A stretch of 64,000 nucleotides of DNA from Xanthomonas codiaei (GTDB lineage: Bacteria; Pseudomonadota; Gammaproteobacteria; Xanthomonadales; Xanthomonadaceae): assembly GCF_002939785.1 (NCBI RefSeq), contig NZ_MDEC01000005.1, forward strand, positions 1 through 64,000, written 5' to 3'. Below the pieces are notes generated by a model, which saw only the letters and a program-made list of their open reading frames with translations, was not told the DNA's origin and did no database searches. Shown one piece after another: positions 18,176 to 27,047 of this stretch. The position numbers and the translations under genes are program-made. The first letter of the stretch is position 1; every line of letters begins with the position of its first letter.

Positions 18176-18525
18176 TTCGTAACTCCTTCGGAGTTTGGGA
18201 TTCGGGATTGGGGATGACGGGATTCGTAACAGCGGGCAGCGGCATTGGCTCTTGCGAATCCCCAATCCCGACTGCCGAATCCCGGCGGGAGTCAGCGCGT
18301 TGACGAAAACTGACCAAATACCAATTCCACACTGCCCATGCTGCTGGTGACGTATGCGATGCGGAGAGTCATTGGTGTCACTCCTTCGGAGTTGGGATTC
18401 GGGATTGGGGATGACGGGATTCGTAACAGCGGGCATTGGTTCGCTCTGGCTTTGGCGAATCCCCAATCCCGAATGCCGAATCCCGGCGTGCGCTAGCGCG
18501 CCAACGGAAACAGACCAAACACCAA
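18133..18525. repeat. Tandem duplication of about 197 bp (two diverged copies)
   Basis: Copy A runs about 18133-18329 and copy B about 18330-18525. Each contains, on the minus strand, the end of the CitMHS transporter gene, the intergenic heptad inverted repeat, an AAGGAG-type ribosome site and the first 15 or so codons of the PhaB-like gene. Copy B holds the real transporter 3' end, copy A the real reductase 5' end. The junction at about 18330 fuses the two partial genes. Small substitutions and indels show the event is not very recent. Confidence 0.85.
18292..18372 (-). pseudogene. Chimeric 26-codon ORF made by the tandem duplication
   Basis: The frame starts at ATG 18372, with a GAAGGAG site 9-10 bases upstream, and reads MTLRIAYVTSSMGSV, which is the start of the PhaB-like protein with one Gly-to-Ser change. 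It then continues in frame into ELVFGQFSSTR and TGA, which corresponds to the transporter C-terminus GLVFGLFPLAR. It is most simply a by-product of the duplication. Whether it is translated is unknown. Confidence 0.6.
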
Positions 18526-19821
18526 CCCGCCCGCCAACATCAGCATCGAGATCAGCACCGCCCACTTCAGCGTGAAGCGTTGGTGGTCGGCGAAGTCGAC
18601 CTTGGCCAGGCCCACCAGCAGGTAGGTCGAGGGCACCAGGGGGCTGAGCAGATGCACCGGCTGGCCGGCCAGCGAGGCGCGCGCCATTTCCACCGGGGTG
18701 ATGCCGTAGTGGCCGGCGGCTTCGGACAGGATGGGCAGCACGCCGAAGTAGAACGCGTCGTTGGACATGAAGAACGTAAACGGCATGCTGACGATGGCGG
18801 TGATCACCGCCAGGTACGGACCCCAGCTGTCGGGAATCACTGCCAGAAAACTGCGCGACATCGCTTCGACCATGCCGGTGTTGGACAGGATCCCGGTAAA
18901 GATGCCGGCAGCGAAGATCAGCGAGACCACCGCCAGCACGTTGCCGGCATGGTTGACCAGGCGGCGGCGCTGTTCGGCCAGATTGGGGTAGTTGATCATC
19001 AGCGCCAACGCGAAGCCGATCATGAACAACACCGGCATTGGCAGCACACCCACCACCAGCGCGCCCATCAGCGCCAGGGTCAGCGCCAGATTCACCCCGA
19101 GCAGCTTGGGGCGCTTGATGTCGTCGGTGTCTTCCACGCGCGGCAGGGCGTCGTTGTCGTCGGGCAGGCTGGTGTCCAGCCAGTTGCCGTCGGCCGGCAG
19201 GCGCACCACGCCCAGGCGGCGGCGCTCGCGCATGCCCAGATACCACGCCAGCGCGATGATGCCGGCAATCGCCAGCAGCATGGCCGGCACCAGCGGCACG
19301 AACACGTGGGCCGGATCCACATGCAGGGCGGTAGCCGCACGCGCAGTGGGGCCGCCCCATGGGGTCAGGTTCATCACCCCGCTGGCCAGGATGGTCACGC
19401 AGGTGAGGTTGAGTGCGTTCATGCCCAGCCGCTGATACAGCGGCAGCATCGCCGAGACGGTGATCATGTAGGTGGTGGAGCCGTCGCCGTCGAGCGAGAT
19501 CAGCATCGCCAGGATCGCCGTGCCCATCACGATCTTCAGCGGATCGCCCTTGACCAGGCGCAGGATGCGCCCGACCAGCGGGTCGAACAGGCCGGCATCG
19601 ATCATCACCCCGAAGTAGAGGATGGCGAACATCAGCATCACGCCGGTGGGCGCGATCTTCTTGATGCCGTCGAGCATCATCTCGTTGATGCCGGTGCCGA
19701 AGCCGCCCAGCAGTGCGAACACGATCGGTACCGTGATCAGAGCCACCAGCGGCGAGAGCCGCTTGCTCATGATCAGGTACATGAAGGTGATCACCATTCC
19801 GAAACCGAGCGCGGTCAGCAT
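18493..19821 (-). CDS. citH: CitMHS-family metal-citrate transporter
   Basis: A 442-residue inner-membrane protein of the CitMHS family (Mg2+- or Ca2+-citrate:H+ symporters). About 11-12 hydrophobic segments are visible, with the family-type stretches ISLDGDGSTTYMITVSAMLPLY and NLTPWGGPTARAATAL and a central hydrophilic loop (about 205-240). ATG 19821 (MLTALGFGM) gives the usual family length; the longer frame adds an unlikely Arg-rich lead. It lies 223 bp downstream of the OprO/P-like porin, and the TctDE-like sensor pair is divergent beyond the porin, as in other bacterial citrate-uptake loci. Metal preference cannot be read from the sequence. The symbol is used by analogy. Confidence 0.88.
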   Translation of the reverse strand: MLTALGFGMVITFMYLIMSKRLSPLVALITVPIVFALLGGFGTGINEMMLDGIKKIAPTGVMLMFAILYFGVMIDAGLFDPLVGRILRLVKGDPLKIVMGTAILAMLISLDGDGSTTYMITVSAMLPLYQRLGMNALNLTCVTILASGVMNLTPWGGPTARAATALHVDPAHVFVPLVPAMLLAIAGIIALAWYLGMRERRRLGVVRLPADGNWLDTSLPDDNDALPRVEDTDDIKRPKLLGVNLALTLALMGALVVGVLPMPVLFMIGFALALMINYPNLAEQRRRLVNHAGNVLAVVSLIFAAGIFTGILSNTGMVEAMSRSFLAVIPDSWGPYLAVITAIVSMPFTFFMSNDAFYFGVLPILSEAAGHYGITPVEMARASLAGQPVHLLSPLVPSTYLLVGLAKVDFADHQRFTLKWAVLISMLMLAGGLVFGLFPLAR

Positions 19822-20044
19822 GCGGGCGAATCCTTTGGGGCGTATAGCAGGGGGAGGCTGGAACACAGCGCTGCGCAGGGAACGCGGCGATGGCGGTGGC
19901 GATGCGGATACGCGGGTGCGCTGGGCCTTGCGCGTGCGTCTGCGTGGTGAAGACCGATCGCCGCGTTGCGGAGGTGGCGCCACGGTCGCAGGGTCATGCA
20001 ATACCCAGCAGCTGCGTCGACCACTGGCGGGACGATGCAATGCA

Positions 20045-21238
20045 TCAGAAGTCGTACTGGAAGCGGCCGGTCACCGCCAGCGTGTGGTCCACCACCGCAT
20101 CCATGGTGCGGTCCCGATTGCGACTGTCGATGATGTTGAGCATCACGCGCAGGTTCGGCTTGAAATACCAGTTGCCGCCCAGCGTCCACGATTGCGTGCT
20201 GGCATCGATGAAGTCGGGCTGGCCATCCAGGTGCTGGTTGCCGCGCATGTAGTCGTAGCGCAAGGCCAGTTCGAACGCACCACGCCGATGATTGGGCGTG
20301 GCGATGCGGCTGAAGCGGCCGGTCTTGCGGTCGTAGCCGCGCGATTCGCCGGTGACGAACCAGCTGACCAGGGCATAGCTGGCCAGCACCGTGGCATGCT
20401 GGCTGCCATCGTCGAGCAGGCCACCGCTGAATTCGCTCTGCCACGACCACGGGCCCAGCACTTCGGCATATTCCAGCGACCATTTATCGAAGTCGGTATC
20501 GCGGCCATCGGCAAACCGCGCCAGGGTGATGCGGTTGTTGTTGGCCAGGTCGTTTTCCGGGCGCGGGCGAATCAGCAGTGGCGCGTTGCCGGCGCTGCCG
20601 GGATGCGAATAGCGCTCGTGCGCCAGGGAGATGCCCAGATGGCGCAGACGCGCCTGGCCCATCTCCGGCGCGAAGGTCAGGCGCGTGCCCAATGCGCCAC
20701 CCTTGGTGGCCGAGTTGTCGATGCTTTCCAGGCTGTAGAGCGCCGTGGACCAGGTCGCATCCGGGCGATTGGCCTGCCAGGAGATCGCCTTGCGGTAGAT
20801 CGGCGCCAGCGTGGTGGCCGCATAGCCGCGTTCCAGGAACGGGCCGTAGTTGGAGCCGGTGCGGTCGTCCAGCGAGAAGTACTGCTTGAATTGCCCCACG
20901 GTCAGCGTGCCGGCTGCGAATTTCTTGGCGACATAGACGTCGCGCGCCAGGATGCCGCGGCTGCCGGGTTCGTACTGCAGGCCTGCGAACTCGGCTTCGG
21001 CCTTGTAGTTGAAACCGTAGAACTTGCCGGCCACATCCAGCCAGGCACGGCGGAACTGGGTGTCGTTACGCTCGGGCGTGCCGCGTTCGTCGTTATCGAA
21101 CACGGTGAAATCCCAGTGGATACGCCCGCCCACTTCGGCGGTGACCGGGCCTTCGTCATCGGCCGCATATGCCGCCGGTGCCAGGCAGAGCGCAGCGCAG
21201 GCAGTGAAGGCACGCAGACGCAAGGTGTCGTTGCTCAC
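20045..21238 (-). CDS. OprO/OprP-family outer-membrane porin
   Basis: A 397-residue porin of the phosphate/polyphosphate-selective O/P family. It has a signal peptide (hydrophobic core ending AAYAADDE), then a beta-rich barrel with many alternating aromatic segments and a terminal Phe (TGRFQYDF). In this setting, upstream of a CitMHS gene on the same strand, it more likely passes citrate or another carboxylate than phosphate; that is inference. GTG 21238 is preferred as start because GGGAGG lies 4-5 bases upstream and the signal peptide follows directly; an in-frame ATG at 21256 is the alternative. Confidence 0.85.
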   Translation of the reverse strand: MSNDTLRLRAFTACAALCLAPAAYAADDEGPVTAEVGGRIHWDFTVFDNDERGTPERNDTQFRRAWLDVAGKFYGFNYKAEAEFAGLQYEPGSRGILARDVYVAKKFAAGTLTVGQFKQYFSLDDRTGSNYGPFLERGYAATTLAPIYRKAISWQANRPDATWSTALYSLESIDNSATKGGALGTRLTFAPEMGQARLRHLGISLAHERYSHPGSAGNAPLLIRPRPENDLANNNRITLARFADGRDTDFDKWSLEYAEVLGPWSWQSEFSGGLLDDGSQHATVLASYALVSWFVTGESRGYDRKTGRFSRIATPNHRRGAFELALRYDYMRGNQHLDGQPDFIDASTQSWTLGGNWYFKPNLRVMLNIIDSRNRDRTMDAVVDHTLAVTGRFQYDF

Positions 21239-21352
21239 AGACCCTCCCAGGTACATGTGTGAATCACGTTCAGCGATGCACCGCACAAACCGCCGCGGCG
21301 CGGTGGCAGCAGCCTAGTCCGGCGAAGCTGTCATGGACCTGTCGTGGAGGGG

Positions 21353-21490
21353 CGGGGATTGCGGAGTCGGGATTGGGGATTGGCAAGAGCACAATCGCAA
21401 TTGCGGCAAGCTTTTGTGTGCACGGCCTGTTACCTTCCCGCCGCGGCCAAACGCTGTTACCAATCCCCAATCCCTATTCACGAATCCCTG
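21353..21490. repeat. Heptad inverted-repeat element upstream of tctD
   Basis: Forward arm about 21354-21383 (units GGGATT/GGAGTC/GGGATT) and reverse arm about 21461-21489 (CAATCCCCAATCCC...CGAATCCC). The arms can pair and flank an 80-bp centre. The reverse arm ends only 5 bp before the tctD ATG, so the leader of the tctD mRNA is made of this repeat. Related elements occur at 15.9, 18.2, 18.4 and 55.5 kb. Confidence 0.75.
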
Positions 21491-21494
21491 CCGC

Positions 21495-22196
21495 ATGCGC
21501 CTGCTCCTGGTAGAAGACAATGCCGACCTCGCCGATGCCATCGTGCGGCGGATGCGTCGTAGCGGGCATGCGGTGGATTGGCAGGCCGATGGCTTGGCGG
21601 CGGCGAGCGTGCTGCGGTATCAGAGCTTCGACCTGGTGGTGCTGGATATCGGACTGCCCAAACTCGACGGGCTGCGCGTGCTGGCCGGGATGCGCGAGCG
21701 TGGCGACACCACGCCGGTACTGATGCTGACCGCGCGCGACGGCATCGAAGACCGCGTGCAGGCACTGGATGTCGGCGCCGACGACTATCTGGGCAAGCCG
21801 TTCGATTTCCGCGAGTTCGAAGCGCGCTGCCGCGTGCTGCTGCGGCGCAATCGCGGCCAGGCCAGCGAGGTGGTGCAGATCGGCGGATTCGTGTTCGACA
21901 ATGCCGCGCATACGGTAACCCTCGATGGCGCGCCGATCGAACTGCCCAACCGCGAATACCGACTGCTGGAAATCCTGATCGGGCGGCTGGGCCAGGTGGT
22001 GGGCAAGGACGAGATCGGCAACGGCCTGTTCGGGTTCGACGACGATGCCGGGCCGAACGCGATCGAACTGTACGTGGGCCGGTTGCGGCGCAAGCTCACC
22101 GGTGCGCCGTTGCGCATCGTCACCGTGCGCGGCGCCGGCTACAAGCTGGAAGAAGCCGACCCGCATGCACCAGCGGAGCCAGGCGTCGATGGCTGA
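21495..22196 (+). CDS. tctD: OmpR/PhoB-type response regulator, TctD-like
   Basis: A 233-residue response regulator. The N-terminal receiver domain has the acidic pocket at VEDNAD, the phospho-acceptor Asp in VVLDIGLP (about residue 51) and Lys in LGKPF. The C-terminal winged helix ends in IVTVRGAGYKLE. It is coupled to the downstream kinase by an 8-bp overlap. The TctD assignment rests on the partner kinase type and on the neighbouring CitMHS transporter and porin, which it probably controls. No clear Shine-Dalgarno site is seen; the start is placed at the first Met of the receiver domain. Confidence 0.9.
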   Translation: MRLLLVEDNADLADAIVRRMRRSGHAVDWQADGLAAASVLRYQSFDLVVLDIGLPKLDGLRVLAGMRERGDTTPVLMLTARDGIEDRVQALDVGADDYLGKPFDFREFEARCRVLLRRNRGQASEVVQIGGFVFDNAAHTVTLDGAPIELPNREYRLLEILIGRLGQVVGKDEIGNGLFGFDDDAGPNAIELYVGRLRRKLTGAPLRIVTVRGAGYKLEEADPHAPAEPGVDG

Positions 22197-23574
22197 GCCG
22201 CCGATGGTGGCGCCATCGATCCGGCGCACCCTGCTGCTGTACCTGGGCAGCCTGTCGCTGCTGGGCGCGGTGGTGCTGTTCTTTGCCGCGCGCGACTACG
22301 GCGAGCGCGCGGCCAATCGGTCCTACGATCACCTGCTGGTGTCCTCGGCGCTGTCCATCATCGACAGCGTCGCCCTGGTCGGCGGCGACTGGCAGGTGGA
22401 TCTGCCCTATGCCTCGCTGGACCTGCTCGGCATGGCGCCGGAAGACCGCGTGTTCTACCGCGTCTTCGATGCGCAGGGCCGCACCATCACCGGCGAGGAC
22501 AGCTTGCCCTTGCCAGCGCAGCCGCCCAGCGATGAGCGGCCGGTGCTGTTCGATGCGCAGTACAGCGGCGAGCCGGTACGCTTTGTGGTGGTGATGCACC
22601 GGGTGGCCTCCGCCTCCGAACAGGGCGAGGTGCGCGTGCAGGTGGGCCAGACCCGGCGCGCGCGCGATGCGGTGGCGCGCGATGTGGTGCTCAACGCCTT
22701 GATCGCGATCGGGGTGTTGTCGCTGCTGGCGCTGGGCCTGGTGTGGCTGGGCGTGTACCGCGCGTTGCGGCCGTTGCAACGGATCGAGCGCGATCTGTCG
22801 CGGCGCGAGCCCTCCGACCTCAAGCCCCTGAGCGTGCCGGCGCCGCAGGAAATGCAGCTGATGGTGACAGCACTCAATCGCTTCATGGCGCGGCTGTCCT
22901 CCAGCAACGAGACCCTGCGTGCGTTCATGGCCGAAGCCGCGCACCAGATGCGCACGCCGCTGGCCGCCTTGCGTGCGCAGGCGCAGCTGGCCATGGACGA
23001 CGACGACCCGCGCGAGATGCAACGCAGCCTGGCCGCGATCGAGCGCAACGCCAGCCACATGAGCCGCCTGCTCAACCAGTTGCTCAGCGATGCCAGCGTG
23101 ATCCATCGCGCCAACCTGCAGCGCTTCGCCACCGTGGATCTGGCCGAGGTACTGCACCAGGCGCTGCACGAGGCCTTGCCGCGCAGCGAGGGCGCACCAC
23201 GCGTGCAACTGGCCATCGACCCGCAACCGGCGCTGCTGCGCGGCGATGCGCTACTGCTGCGCGAAGCGCTCAAGAACCTGATCGACAACGCCTGCAAGTA
23301 CGGCGGTGGCGCGCCGCTGCAGGTGGCACTGACCAGTGACGGCCAACAGCACGTGCTGACCATCGCCGACCATGGCCCCGGCATCCCGGCCGCCGAAGCC
23401 GAGCGCGTGTTCGAGCGATTCGTACGCGGGCCGGATGCACCTGCCGGTGGCGCCGGACTGGGGCTGGCCATCGTCAAGCGCGTGGTGCAGGCGCATGGCG
23501 GGCGCATCGACCTGGCCAACCGGATCGGCGGCGGCCTGATCGCCTCGCTGTATTTTCCTGGAGGACCAGCATGA
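22189..23574 (+). CDS. tctE: Sensor histidine kinase, TctE-like
   Basis: A 461-residue membrane kinase partner of the preceding regulator. TM1 (about 10-30) and TM2 (about 165-190) enclose a periplasmic 2CSK_N-type sensor domain. A HAMP-like segment follows, then the H-box EAAHQMRTPL with H252, the N-box NLIDNACKYG, G1 ADHGPGIP and G2 GAGLGLAIVKR. The TctE family senses tricarboxylates. ATG 22189 overlaps the tctD end by 8 bp; a second ATG at 22204 is possible. Its stop codon overlaps the next gene's ATG (ATGA). Confidence 0.9.
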   Translation: MAEPPMVAPSIRRTLLLYLGSLSLLGAVVLFFAARDYGERAANRSYDHLLVSSALSIIDSVALVGGDWQVDLPYASLDLLGMAPEDRVFYRVFDAQGRTITGEDSLPLPAQPPSDERPVLFDAQYSGEPVRFVVVMHRVASASEQGEVRVQVGQTRRARDAVARDVVLNALIAIGVLSLLALGLVWLGVYRALRPLQRIERDLSRREPSDLKPLSVPAPQEMQLMVTALNRFMARLSSSNETLRAFMAEAAHQMRTPLAALRAQAQLAMDDDDPREMQRSLAAIERNASHMSRLLNQLLSDASVIHRANLQRFATVDLAEVLHQALHEALPRSEGAPRVQLAIDPQPALLRGDALLLREALKNLIDNACKYGGGAPLQVALTSDGQQHVLTIADHGPGIPAAEAERVFERFVRGPDAPAGGAGLGLAIVKRVVQAHGGRIDLANRIGGGLIASLYFPGGPA

Positions 23575-24623
23575 TGCGCACGGCATGGCTATTGGTGTTG
23601 TTGCTGCTGCACGGTGTTGCCTCTGCGGCGCCGGGCGAGGTGCGGCGGTTTCCCGCACGCGGTGTGGCGCAGGCGCAGCTGCGCGTGCAGGGCTCCACCG
23701 ACCTGGAGGTATTCGCGGCAGTGATCCAGGACTACCAGCGCCTGCATCCCGGCACCGAAGTGGTGTACGAGGACGTGATCGCCTGGGACATCTACGATCA
23801 CTACCTGCACCCGGGCGGAAACGCGATCCAGGCGGACATGCTGATCAGCGCCAGCATGGACCTGCAAACCAAGCTGGTGAACGATGGCCACGCACTGGCG
23901 CACCGCTCGGCGCAGACCGAGGCGTTGCCGGCCTGGGCGCAATGGCGGCACGAGGTATTCGGTATCAGCTACGAGCCGGTGGCCATCGTCTACAACACGC
24001 GCAAGCTCGATCCCGCGCGGGTGCCGCGCACGCGGCGCCAGTTGCTGGCACTGCTGCGCGCAGCGGATGCGCCATTGCGCGGCAAGGTGGGCACCTACGA
24101 TGTGGAGCGCAGTGGCGTGGGCTACCTGTTCGCCACCCAGGACGGCCAGGTGGGCAGCATTGCCGGCGCGCTGTTGGCCGCGCTGGGGGCCAACCAGGTC
24201 AGGCTGGAAGAGCGCACCGGCACCTTGCTCGATCGCGTCAGCCGCGGCGAGTTGTTGCTGGCCTACAACGTGCTCGGGTCCTACGCACAGACCCGCATCG
24301 ATGCCGGCGCGCCGCTGGGGATCGTGCAGCCGCAGGACTACACGCTGGTGGCGCTGCGCACCGCGGTGATTCCCAAGACGGCACCACATGCGCCGGAGGC
24401 GCGCAGGTTCCTGGACTACCTGCTGTCGCCGCGCGGCCAGCAGGTGCTGTCGCGCGAAGCGCGGCTGATGCCGATCCTGCCGGCGGCCGGTGGGCGCGGC
24501 GGTTCGGCGCAGCCGCCGTTCCGGCCGATCCCGCTCGGCCCCGGCCTGCTGGTCTACCTGGACAAACTCAAGCGCCGCCAGTTCCTGGATGCCTGGCGCG
24601 CGAGCACGCAGCCGCCGCGTTAG
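23571..24623 (+). CDS. Periplasmic substrate-binding protein of the TctDE-like operon
   Basis: A 350-residue exported binding protein. The signal peptide (MMRTAWLLVLLLLHGVASA) is followed by a type 2 periplasmic-binding fold resembling iron/thiamine-type solute-binding proteins (motifs VQGSTDLEVFAAVIQDY, GISYEPVAIVYNTRKL, FLDYLLSPRGQQVLS). It overlaps the kinase stop by 4 bp (ATGA), so translation is coupled. No ABC permease or ATPase is nearby, which suggests that it presents ligand to the sensor kinase rather than to a transporter; this is inference. The ligand is unknown, probably a carboxylate or its metal complex. Confidence 0.85.
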   Translation: MMRTAWLLVLLLLHGVASAAPGEVRRFPARGVAQAQLRVQGSTDLEVFAAVIQDYQRLHPGTEVVYEDVIAWDIYDHYLHPGGNAIQADMLISASMDLQTKLVNDGHALAHRSAQTEALPAWAQWRHEVFGISYEPVAIVYNTRKLDPARVPRTRRQLLALLRAADAPLRGKVGTYDVERSGVGYLFATQDGQVGSIAGALLAALGANQVRLEERTGTLLDRVSRGELLLAYNVLGSYAQTRIDAGAPLGIVQPQDYTLVALRTAVIPKTAPHAPEARRFLDYLLSPRGQQVLSREARLMPILPAAGGRGGSAQPPFRPIPLGPGLLVYLDKLKRRQFLDAWRASTQPPR

Positions 24624-24663
24624 GGCAACGGCATCGTTCGCGCCCGTGTGCCAGACTTGGCGC

Positions 24664-25302
24664 ATGGCCGATCTCACCATTCTCGTCGCCGACGACCACC
24701 CCTTGTTCCGTGCTGCGGTGATCCATGTGCTGCAGCAGACCCTGCCGCAGGCGCAGGTCGTGGAAGCCTCCAGCGCTGCCACGCTGAGCGCGATGCTGCG
24801 CTCGCATCCGCATGCCGAACTGGTGCTGTTGGATCTGGCCATGCCGGGCGCGCGCGGCTTCTCGGCGCTGCTGCATGTGCGTGGCGAGCATCCGGACATC
24901 CCGGTGGTGGTGATCTCCTCCAACGATCACCCGCGGGTGATCCGGCGCGCGCAGCAGTTCGGTGCGGCCGGCTTCATTCCCAAGTCCACGCCGGCCGAGA
25001 CGATCGGCACCGCCGTGGCCAGCGTGCTGGACGGCGGTACCTGGTTCCCGCCGATGACCGCCGAACGGTCCGAAGCCGACGCGCAATTGGCCGCCAAGCT
25101 CGCCCAGCTCACCCCGCAGCAGTTCCGCGTGCTGCTGAGCCTGGCCGACGGCCTGCTCAACAAGCAGATTGCCCATGAGCTGGGGCTGGCCGAAAACACC
25201 GTCAAGGTGCACGTCACCGCTATCCTGAAAAAGCTCGATTGCTACAGCCGCACGCAGGCTGCGGTGCTGGTCAAGGCATTGGAGCCGGAAGGGGAGTTGT
25301 AA
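24664..25302 (+). CDS. LuxR/NarL-type response regulator
   Basis: A 212-residue response regulator with a receiver domain (DDHPLF acidic pair, phospho-acceptor D57 in LLDLAMPG, Lys in PKST) and a C-terminal LuxR-type helix-turn-helix (about 150-205, motif NKQIAHELGLAENTVKVHVTAIL). The start ATG 24664 lies 41 bp after the binding-protein stop, so it may belong to that operon, but an own promoter is possible. The likely partner is the hybrid kinase at 28.7-31.4 kb, whose class commonly pairs with such regulators. A three-gene LysR/transport set lies between them. Confidence 0.9.
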   Translation: MADLTILVADDHPLFRAAVIHVLQQTLPQAQVVEASSAATLSAMLRSHPHAELVLLDLAMPGARGFSALLHVRGEHPDIPVVVISSNDHPRVIRRAQQFGAAGFIPKSTPAETIGTAVASVLDGGTWFPPMTAERSEADAQLAAKLAQLTPQQFRVLLSLADGLLNKQIAHELGLAENTVKVHVTAILKKLDCYSRTQAAVLVKALEPEGEL

Positions 25303-25376
25303 GTGGGAGCGGTCGACGCACTGTGCTGGACGTGCAGCCACGCGCCAGCGCCAAGGGCCATCGTGGACCCGGCAAC

Positions 25377-26279
25377 GTGAGCATCAAGTTCGATCTCAAC
25401 GATCTACAGGCATTTCGGGCCGTTGCGGAGAATGGCAGCTTTCGTCGCGCGGCCGAACAGATCCGGATCACGCAGCCGGCGCTCAGCCGCAGGATCGACA
25501 AGCTCGAGTCGGCCCTGAACGTCAAGCTGTTCGAACGCACGACGCGCAAGGTGACGCTCACCACGGTCGGCCAGGCGTTCATGCCGCAGGTCGAACGCAT
25601 GCTCGACGATCTGGACGTGGCCTTGATGAGCGTCGCCGACGTCGGATCCAGCCGGATGGGGACGGTGACCGTGGCCTGCGTGCCGTCGGCCGCGTATTAC
25701 TTCATGCCGCAGGCGATCCATGGCCTGCACCAGCTGTTCCCGAAGATCCGGATCAGATTGTTCGACGCCAGTGCCAGCCATGTCAGCGCGGCGGTAGCGT
25801 CCGGGGAAGCGGACTTCGGCGTCAGTTTCAGTGGCAATCTGGCACCGGACGTGGAGTTCGAGCCGCTGTTGCAGGAGCGCTACGTGATTGCCTGCCGCCA
25901 CGACCATCTCCTGGCCAGGCGCGCGCAGGTCACCTGGAAGGAAGCCTACGGGTACGACTACATCACGCTCGACAAGAGCTCGGGAAACCGTCTGGTGCTC
26001 GACCGCGCCTTGTCGGCGTTCTCGCCCGACCGGCCCAGCATCTGCGAAACGCGCCACGTCACCACCCTGATCGGGCTGGTCGAGGCGGGTGTGGGCATCG
26101 CGGCGGTTCCTTCGATCGCGATGCCGCCCGCGCCGCATCCGTTGCTGGCGACGGTTGCGCTGGTCGAGCCCGACGTCGTGCGCAATGTCGGGATTCTCAA
26201 GCGCCGCGGGCGCACGCTGACGCCCGCGGCGCTCGAGCTGGCCGAGCTGGTGCGCCGGATGCCGCAGCGTTCAGTGTGA
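25377..26279 (+). CDS. LysR-family transcriptional regulator
   Basis: A 300-residue LysR regulator with an N-terminal winged helix (LNDLQAFRAVAENGSFRRAA, then ITQPALSRRIDKLE) and a C-terminal effector domain. GTG 25377 is chosen because it places the HTH at the usual distance from the N-terminus; the longer frame overlaps the preceding regulator. It converges on the binding-protein gene, and the two coding ends overlap by 9 bp. Unlike the textbook arrangement it is not divergent from its presumed targets, the binding protein and MHS permease genes. The effector is probably a tricarboxylate. Confidence 0.88.
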   Translation: MSIKFDLNDLQAFRAVAENGSFRRAAEQIRITQPALSRRIDKLESALNVKLFERTTRKVTLTTVGQAFMPQVERMLDDLDVALMSVADVGSSRMGTVTVACVPSAAYYFMPQAIHGLHQLFPKIRIRLFDASASHVSAAVASGEADFGVSFSGNLAPDVEFEPLLQERYVIACRHDHLLARRAQVTWKEAYGYDYITLDKSSGNRLVLDRALSAFSPDRPSICETRHVTTLIGLVEAGVGIAAVPSIAMPPAPHPLLATVALVEPDVVRNVGILKRRGRTLTPAALELAELVRRMPQRSV

Positions 26280-27047
26280 GACCGGATCGAGGCCTGTCTG
26301 GCGCGCCACTGCCTGCGCCTGTTCCGACTGCAGATACTGCAACAGCCGTTTTGCCGCCTCCGGATGTTCCGAGGTGACCGGCACCCCGGCGGCGTAGCGC
26401 GTGATCGACTGCAGGGCCTCCGGGATCCTGCCGACGAACTCCACATTGCGTACCGGAAGCAGTTCGGCGACCTGCTGGAAGCCGAGCTGATAACGACCGT
26501 CGGCCACCACCGACCCGACCGGAATCCGTTCGATCTTGGTGCTCTTGGCGCGCATCGCCTGCTCGATGCCGAGCGTCTTGAACAACTGGTTTTCGATGTA
26601 GACGCCGCTGGCGCTATCGGAATAGGCCACCGACCTGGCCTGCAGCAACGCATCCTTGAACTGCGCAACCGTGTCGATGTTCGGCTTCGGCGCACCACTG
26701 CGCACCACCATGCCGATCCGCGAATCGGCCAGCTCGACCCGCGATGCGGGATCCACCTGCCCGGCATCGATGAGTTTCTGCAATGCGCTTCCGACCATGA
26801 TCACCACATCGGCGTGCTCTCCGCGCTCCAGCCGGCTGGGAATGGATTGCGGGGTCTTGCCCATCGACGGCCCATGCACCGTCTGGATCTCCACGCCGGC
26901 CTGCTCGCTGTACTGCGGAGCCAGGCGCTCGAAGGCGGCGGAAAAACCTCCGGAGGTCATCACCGTCAGCTCATGTGCGGTCGCCGTCGCGCAAAGAACC
27001 GCGCAGGCGACCAGGACGGTCAGGCGTTTCCATAGTGACTTCATCAT
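26271..27047 (-). CDS. Periplasmic substrate-binding protein (ModA-like fold)
   Basis: A 258-residue exported protein with a signal peptide (core [16 protein letters not shown]) and a type 2 periplasmic-binding domain of the bacterial extracellular solute-binding group that includes ModA ([54 protein letters not shown]). Its start overlaps the stop of the upstream permease gene by 4 bp. With no ABC partner, it probably assists the MHS-type permease or a sensor; molybdate binding is not suggested by the context. The 3' end overlaps the lysR gene by 9 bp on the other strand. Confidence 0.83.
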   Translation of the reverse strand: MMKSLWKRLTVLVACAVLCATATAHELTVMTSGGFSAAFERLAPQYSEQAGVEIQTVHGPSMGKTPQSIPSRLERGEHADVVIMVGSALQKLIDAGQVDPASRVELADSRIGMVVRSGAPKPNIDTVAQFKDALLQARSVAYSDSASGVYIENQLFKTLGIEQAMRAKSTKIERIPVGSVVADGRYQLGFQQVAELLPVRNVEFVGRIPEALQSITRYAAGVPVTSEHPEAAKRLLQYLQSEQAQAVARQTGLDPVSH

